A stretch of 64,000 nucleotides of DNA from Amycolatopsis sp. CA-128772 (GTDB lineage: Bacteria; Actinomycetota; Actinomycetes; Mycobacteriales; Pseudonocardiaceae): positions 124,001 to 188,000 of the forward strand of contig NZ_PPHG01000071.1 in assembly GCF_002904295.1 (NCBI RefSeq). Reading direction: 5' to 3'. Shown here piece after piece: positions 59,949 to 64,000 of this stretch. The notes beneath the pieces were generated by a model. It was not told where the DNA came from and searched no databases. It saw only the letters and a list, made by a program, of their open reading frames with translations. A program made the translations under genes and the position numbers. Numbering within the stretch: the stretch's first letter is position 1; each line of letters opens with the position of its first letter.

Positions 59949-60782
59949 ATGCCGCATCCGGAGCCTGTCGCCCGCCGCATGTACGACCTGGTCGAGCCGA
60001 TCGGCCTGGTGCCCTACTTCGCCGACGAGTCGGACGAGGAGCTGATGGCGCTGGGCCTGCGCAACGTGTGGGACGCCTACTTCGCCGGGCGCGCCGCGCC
60101 GCTCGGCCGTGCGGCGTCTCCTGAGGTCGTCCACGCGATCTTCTACAACTTCGCGCCCGGCGAGGTGGCCCGGCACATCCCGAAGGTCTGGGACCTGACC
60201 ACGCCCGAGGCCGCCCTGGCGGCCCGCGAGCGGGGGTGCGCGGCGGGGATGCGGCGGATCCTCGGCGACCTGGCCGACGACCCGGGCGTCGCCCGCGCCG
60301 CCGACCTGCTGCTGAAGGCGGCGACCAGCGCCCCGGTGGAGGGCCGTCCCCTGTACGCCGCCTTGCGGACGGTCCCGGTGCCGCAGGAGCCGGTGGCCAG
60401 GCTCTGGCACACGGCGACCCTGCTGCGTGAACACCGCGGCGACGGCCACACGGTCGCCCTGGTCGCCGAGGGCATCGGCGGCACCGAAGCCCACGTGCTG
60501 CACTCGCTGTCCGTCAACCTGCCCGCGAAGGACTTCGGCCGGGTCTGGCACCTCCCGGCCGCCCAGCTGGAGGCGGTCATCGAGGGCATGCGCACCCGCG
60601 GCCTCATCGGCCCCGACGGCTGGCTGACCCCCGCCGGCCACGCCACCAAGGACCGCGTCGAAGCGCTGACCGACCGGCTCGCCGAGGCCCCCTACAACAC
60701 CCTGACCCCCACCGAACTCGCCGACCTGATCACCGACCTCGAACCGATCTCCAAGACCTTCCGCGCCACCTTCCCGATGTGA
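59949..60782 (+). CDS. SCO6745-family helix-turn-helix-like protein
   Basis: 277 residues. The opening PHPEPVARRMYDLVEPIGLVPYFADESDEELMALGLRNVWDAYFAGRAAPLG and the closing winged-helix-like segment (TRGLIGPDGWLTPAGHATKDRVEALTDRLAEAPYNTLTPTELADLITDLEP) are characteristic of this actinobacterial family, whose function is unknown. The C-terminal third resembles MarR-type DNA binding. It is divergent from the lysine operon across the 20-bp palindrome and might control it or be co-controlled. Confidence 0.82.
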   Translation: MPHPEPVARRMYDLVEPIGLVPYFADESDEELMALGLRNVWDAYFAGRAAPLGRAASPEVVHAIFYNFAPGEVARHIPKVWDLTTPEAALAARERGCAAGMRRILGDLADDPGVARAADLLLKAATSAPVEGRPLYAALRTVPVPQEPVARLWHTATLLREHRGDGHTVALVAEGIGGTEAHVLHSLSVNLPAKDFGRVWHLPAAQLEAVIEGMRTRGLIGPDGWLTPAGHATKDRVEALTDRLAEAPYNTLTPTELADLITDLEPISKTFRATFPM

Positions 60783-60838
60783 CCCGTGCTTCCCGGGCCA
60801 TCACCCGTGATTGAAGGGGCGACACGGCCCGCCTTTGT

Positions 60839-60901
60839 GTCGACCTTCTGATCACGCGAGTTGGCTCTCCGATCACGCGTGTCGACCTTTCGGTCACGCT
60901 G
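60839..60901. repeat. Three tandem 21-bp repeats, locus 3 (related family)
   Basis: Units at 60839, 60860 and 60881, each exactly 21 bp: GTCGACCTTCTGATCACGCG, GTTGGCTCTCCGATCACGCG and GTCGACCTTTCGGTCACGCT patterns. The CACGCG core and period match the arrays at 26.4 and 52.8 kb, but the other half is different. The last unit overlaps the stop of the histidine kinase. Confidence 0.78.
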
Positions 60902-62186
60902 GTGGGGCGGGGTCGTCGGCCGGGAGGAGGAGGGTGAACGTCGGTGGGCCGGGGCGGCTGAGGCGGAGCCGGCCGCCTTCGGCTTCAGCGAGGCCGCGGG
61001 CCAGGCGCAGGCCGATGCCGTGGCCGGTGGGGACCGTGGCGAACGGGTCCGTTTCGCCCAGGTCGGGGCCTTCGTCGGCAACGTCGATGGCGAGCGCGTC
61101 ACCCGCGTCGCGGGCGACCACCGTGACCGTGCCGCGTCCGTGCGTCACCGCGTTGTCGAGCAGCACGCCGACGACCTGCCGGACCGCCGCGGCCGCCACG
61201 TGCGCCCGGGGCGGGTCGTCCCGGACGATCCGCAGCACCCGGCCCCGCGGCCCGAGCAGGGCTTCGCCGGCCTGCTGGACCTCATCCAGGAGCGCGTCGA
61301 GGTCCAGCTCGGCGCGCGGGGCGCGGCGTTCGCGGCCCAGCGCCAGCAGGTCCTCGATGGTGCGTTCCAGGCGGTCGGCGGAGGCGATGCCGGCGCGGAT
61401 CGCCGCGTACGGGTCCGCCGCCGGGGTCTCCAGCGCGGCTTCCAGCTGCAGGCGCAGCCCGGTGAGCGGGGTGCGCAGCTGGTGGGACGCCTCCGCGGAG
61501 AACGCGCGCTCGCGCTCCAGCGTCGAGCCGATCCGGGCCGCGGTGGCGTCCAGCGTCTCGCCGACCTGGTCGATCTCGGGGATCCCGGCGCGCGGGGACC
61601 GGGCCGTGAAGTCGCCGTCGCCGAGCCGCTCGGCCGTGGCGGCGAGCTCCTCCAGCGGCCGGACGAGCCGCTTCGTGAACCGCCGGGCGAGCAGCCAGCT
61701 CACCCCGGTCGTCGCGACCGCGAGCCCGGCCATGCCGACCCAGGTCAGGATGATCCGCAGCCGCAGCTGGGACAGCGGCCGCGCGGCCCGGACCACGCCC
61801 GTCACGCGGGAGCCGCTGACCACCGGCACCGCCAGCGCCAGTTCGTCGCCTTCACGGCCGATGACGACGTCCACCCTCGCCTTCGACGCCTGCCGTTCGA
61901 CCGGGCCGCCGACGGCGGGCCCGTGACCGGCGAGGAGCCGCCCGTCGGGCAGGTAGATCGCGACGTCGACCTCGCCGTCCTCCGCCTCGACCGGCGGCAG
62001 GACCGGCTTCAGGCCGGCGTTCAGCTCGTGCGACACGGCGAGGGCGGCGGCGTCCGCGGCCCGCTCCAGGTCACCCTTCGCGTCGTCGTGGTAGTACTGC
62101 CACACCGCGAAGCCCAGCGGCAGCGCGAACAGCAGGGTCGCCAGCAAGGCGGCGAGTACGGTCAGCGAGGTGATCCGGCGGCGCAC
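60894..62186 (-). CDS. Sensor histidine kinase
   Basis: 430 residues from GTG 62186, 2 bp after the response regulator. Two membrane helices (about 7-27 and 145-167) bracket an extracytoplasmic sensor of about 115 residues. A HAMP domain (RRFTKRLVRPLEELAATAERLGDGD), the phosphoacceptor H-box FSAEASHQLRTPLTGLRLQLE and the N/G boxes (LLDNAVTHG, DEGPDLGE, HGIGLRLARGLAEAEGG) follow. It phosphorylates its coupled OmpR-type partner. The stimulus is unknown. Confidence 0.94.
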   Translation of the reverse strand: MRRRITSLTVLAALLATLLFALPLGFAVWQYYHDDAKGDLERAADAAALAVSHELNAGLKPVLPPVEAEDGEVDVAIYLPDGRLLAGHGPAVGGPVERQASKARVDVVIGREGDELALAVPVVSGSRVTGVVRAARPLSQLRLRIILTWVGMAGLAVATTGVSWLLARRFTKRLVRPLEELAATAERLGDGDFTARSPRAGIPEIDQVGETLDATAARIGSTLERERAFSAEASHQLRTPLTGLRLQLEAALETPAADPYAAIRAGIASADRLERTIEDLLALGRERRAPRAELDLDALLDEVQQAGEALLGPRGRVLRIVRDDPPRAHVAAAAVRQVVGVLLDNAVTHGRGTVTVVARDAGDALAIDVADEGPDLGETDPFATVPTGHGIGLRLARGLAEAEGGRLRLSRPGPPTFTLLLPADDPAPPA

Positions 62187-62188
62187 GG

Positions 62189-62899
62189 CTACCCTTCGGC
62201 CGCGGACCGGGCCGGGTCCTCCAGCCGGTAGCCGTGCCCCCGCAGGGTGGCGATCCGCGGCACCTCGTCCTCGGGCCCGGCGGCCGCCGCCAGCTTGCGG
62301 CGCACCGCCGCGATGTGCACGTCCAGGGTCTTCGTCGAGCCGTACCAGTGCGCGTCCCAGACCTCGGACATCAGCGTCTCCCGGCTGACCGCGGTGCCGG
62401 GCTGCTCGGCCAGCCGGGCCAGCAGGTCGAACTCCTTGGCGCGCAGCACCACCTCGCGCCCGCCCAGGGTGGCGCGGCGGCCGGCGATGTCGACGGTCAG
62501 CCCGCCGATGGTCACCGGCGGCCGGGCGCCGGCCGGCGCGCCGCGGCGCAGGTGCGCCCGCACCCGGGCCAGCAGCTCGCCCAGCCGGATCGGCTTGGTG
62601 AGGTAGTCGTCCGCGCCGGCGTCGAGGCCGACGACGACGTCCATCTCCTCCTGCCGTGCGGTGAGGATCACCAGCACCGCGGCGGGCAGCGCGGCCCGCA
62701 GGCGGCGGCAGACCTCGACGCCGTCGAGGTCGGGCAGGCCGAGGTCGAGCAGCACCAGGTCGAAATCGCCGGTCTCGGCGGACTGCAGGGCGGTCCGCCC
62801 GTCGCGGCGCCAGCACACCTGGTGCCCGTGCAGCCGCAGGGTCGATTCGAGCACGCTGCCGATCGCCGCGTCGTCTTCCACCACCAGCAGGTTCGGCAT
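62189..62899 (-). CDS. OmpR/PhoB-family response regulator
   Basis: 236 residues. The receiver domain (residues 1-115) has the acidic pair ED at 8-9, phosphorylation site Asp52 (LLDLGLPDLDG), Thr in LTAR and Lys in LTKP. The winged-helix domain (about 128-228) ends with TLRGHGYRLE. It is followed 2 bp later by its kinase, forming a two-component operon. Confidence 0.94.
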   Translation of the reverse strand: MPNLLVVEDDAAIGSVLESTLRLHGHQVCWRRDGRTALQSAETGDFDLVLLDLGLPDLDGVEVCRRLRAALPAAVLVILTARQEEMDVVVGLDAGADDYLTKPIRLGELLARVRAHLRRGAPAGARPPVTIGGLTVDIAGRRATLGGREVVLRAKEFDLLARLAEQPGTAVSRETLMSEVWDAHWYGSTKTLDVHIAAVRRKLAAAAGPEDEVPRIATLRGHGYRLEDPARSAAEG

Positions 62900-62946
62900 G
62901 CCGGGCAGCCTAACCGGCGCCGCCCCGGAATCCGGCCGGTTGTGGC

Positions 62947-63609
62947 CTATTCCGCCCGCGTCCCGAGGCCGATCTGCGATATCCGCACCGCGGCGGCGGT
63001 GACGGCTTCGGCGAACGCGGCGGCTTCGCCGGGGCCGAACCGGCTGCTCGGCCCGGTGATCGCCAGGGCGGCCGGCACCCGTCCGTCGCCGTCGTGCACC
63101 GGCGCGGCGACGCTGGACGCGCCCGCCTCGGGCGTGCCGTGGCTGACCACGGCCCCCTCGGCGCCGTCGAGGACCCGCCCGGCGGCGCCGGAGCCGAGCG
63201 GCAGCTCGTCGCCGACGCGGCCGACGTGCCGGATGGCCAGGGGTCCTTCCTGCTGGGCCACGCAGACGAGCACGGACGTGCTGCGCACGTAGAGGTTCAC
63301 CGTCTCCCGGCACTCCCCGGCCAGCTCCCGCAGCACCTGGCGGACCGGCTCGGGCAGCTGCCACGCCGTGTTCGCCAGCTGCGCCCACCGCAGCATCCCG
63401 GGCCCGACGGTGATCCGCCCGTCGGGCCGGGTCCAGAGCAGGCCGCGCTGTTCGCAGGTGGCGACCAGCCGCAGCACGGTCGTCTTCGCCAGGCCGCTGG
63501 CCACGGTGAGGTCCTTGACCGCCCAGGTCCGGCGGTGTTCGGTGAACAGGGCGAGCAGGTCGAACGCGCGCAGCACGCTCCGGACCGTTCCGTCGTCTTC
63601 CGCCGGCAT
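62947..63609 (-). CDS. IclR-family transcriptional regulator
   Basis: 220 residues from ATG 63609. HTH at about 8-60 (SVLRAFDLLALFTEHRRTWAVKDLTVASGLAKTTVLRLVATCEQRGLL) and the IclR effector domain thereafter (VNLYVRSTSVLVCVAQQEGP, LPLGSGAAGRVL, SSVAAPVHDGDGRVPAALAITGP). It follows the TIM-barrel isomerase gene by 50 bp on the same strand and may regulate that sugar pathway. Confidence 0.91.
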   Translation of the reverse strand: MPAEDDGTVRSVLRAFDLLALFTEHRRTWAVKDLTVASGLAKTTVLRLVATCEQRGLLWTRPDGRITVGPGMLRWAQLANTAWQLPEPVRQVLRELAGECRETVNLYVRSTSVLVCVAQQEGPLAIRHVGRVGDELPLGSGAAGRVLDGAEGAVVSHGTPEAGASSVAAPVHDGDGRVPAALAITGPSSRFGPGEAAAFAEAVTAAAVRISQIGLGTRAE

Positions 63610-63659
63610 CGAGGCCCCCGTCCGCCTGATGGACCCAGGGTACCGCCAGGTGGACCGCT

Positions 63660-64000
63660 TCAGGCCACGTGTCGCTCGAATGCCGCAACGGTCTCGGCGA
63701 GCACCTCCGCGCCCGGGCGCGCCCACAGCCCGGCGTTGAACACCTCGACCTCGATCGGCCCGGTGTAGCCCGCGGCTTCGACCGCCGCGCGCAGCCGCCG
63801 GTGGTCGATCGGGCCGTCGCCGGGCAGGGCGCGGCCGAGCAGCGGATCGGGCAGCGGCACCAGGACGTCGCAGACGTGGAACCCGGCGATCCGGCCGGCG
63901 GCCGCGGCGATCGACGCCTCGATCCGCGGGTCCCACCAGACGTGGAACTCGTCCACCACCACGCCGACCTGCTCGGCCGGGTGCTCGGCGGCGACGGCCA
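63660..64000 (-). CDS. Sugar phosphate isomerase/epimerase-like TIM barrel (partial, 5' end outside window)
   Basis: The last 112 codons are visible. VVVDEFHVWWDP, IAGFHVCDVLVPLPDPLLGRALPGDGPIDHRRLRAAVEAAGYTGPIEVEVFN and AFERHVA at the end fit the xylose-isomerase-like TIM-barrel family, which carries metal-binding His, Asp and Glu in these strands (FHVxD, GDGxID, EVEVF). It is upstream of an IclR gene. The substrate cannot be told from the fragment. Confidence 0.85.
   Translation of the reverse strand, partial: AVAAEHPAEQVGVVVDEFHVWWDPRIEASIAAAAGRIAGFHVCDVLVPLPDPLLGRALPGDGPIDHRRLRAAVEAAGYTGPIEVEVFNAGLWARPGAEVLAETVAAFERHVA

Overview
This window is high-G+C actinomycete DNA. GTG starts, ATGA or GTGA stop/start overlaps, many TetR/GntR/PucR/HxlR regulators, GH46 chitosanase and DUF5302 proteins, and an F420-type luciferase-like oxidoreductase all fit Pseudonocardiaceae, most likely Amycolatopsis. 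The genus is inferred from gene content and from the style of the intergenic repeats; no database search was run. No rRNA, tRNA, CRISPR array or replication origin was found.

Layout. 1-3.1 kb: partial IlvD/Edd dehydratase divergent from a GntR regulator, then a phosphoesterase and a PHP protein. 3.1-6.2 kb: secreted chitosanase with a DasR-like site, and a TetR/Baeyer-Villiger monooxygenase pair around a perfect 18-bp palindrome. 6.35-7.2 kb: a decayed IS481 element with both ends kept. 7.4-13.4 kb: HTH protein, secreted M4 protease, saccharopine-dehydrogenase-like protein, lactate-monooxygenase-like enzyme. 13.5-21 kb: HrpA helicase, secreted Asp-box protein, family A DNA polymerase. 21-27.5 kb: acyl-CoA synthetase between inverted copies of a hairpin repeat, a large LuxR regulator, and a second HTH paralogue. 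27.9-31.6 kb: operon of SDR, APH-type kinase, histidine phosphatase, SMP-30-like and VOC proteins.

31.8-38.4 kb is a divergent tryptophan-catabolism locus. Rightward run a PaaX-type regulator, tryptophan 2,3-dioxygenase and kynureninase. Leftward run a creatininase-family hydrolase, a benzoate-CoA-ligase-type enzyme, an SDR and an enoyl-CoA hydratase. Together they suggest tryptophan to anthranilate to anthraniloyl-CoA, with the creatininase homologue as candidate for the missing formylkynurenine formamidase. Valine dehydrogenase and a beta-lactamase-fold hydrolase follow.

At 40.45-41.36 kb an AT-rich segment of about 0.9 kb, carrying one membrane-protein gene, sits between perfect 22-bp direct repeats where two convergent genes once overlapped. 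This looks like an undescribed small insertion. 41.3-50.6 kb: LysR/MBL pair, DUF5302, a double-HxlR regulator, and a coupled operon (carotenoid oxygenase, CoA ligase, frameshifted thiolase, F420-type oxidoreductase, PNPOx-like protein).

50.5-64 kb: SGNH lipase/PucR pair, an array of 21-bp repeats running into a membrane-protein gene, hydrolase/TetR pair, a lysine catabolic operon (permease-davA-davB) behind a 20-bp palindrome, a two-component system, an IclR regulator, and the end of a TIM-barrel isomerase. Copies of the 21-bp repeat family occur at three places (26.4, 52.8 and 60.8 kb).
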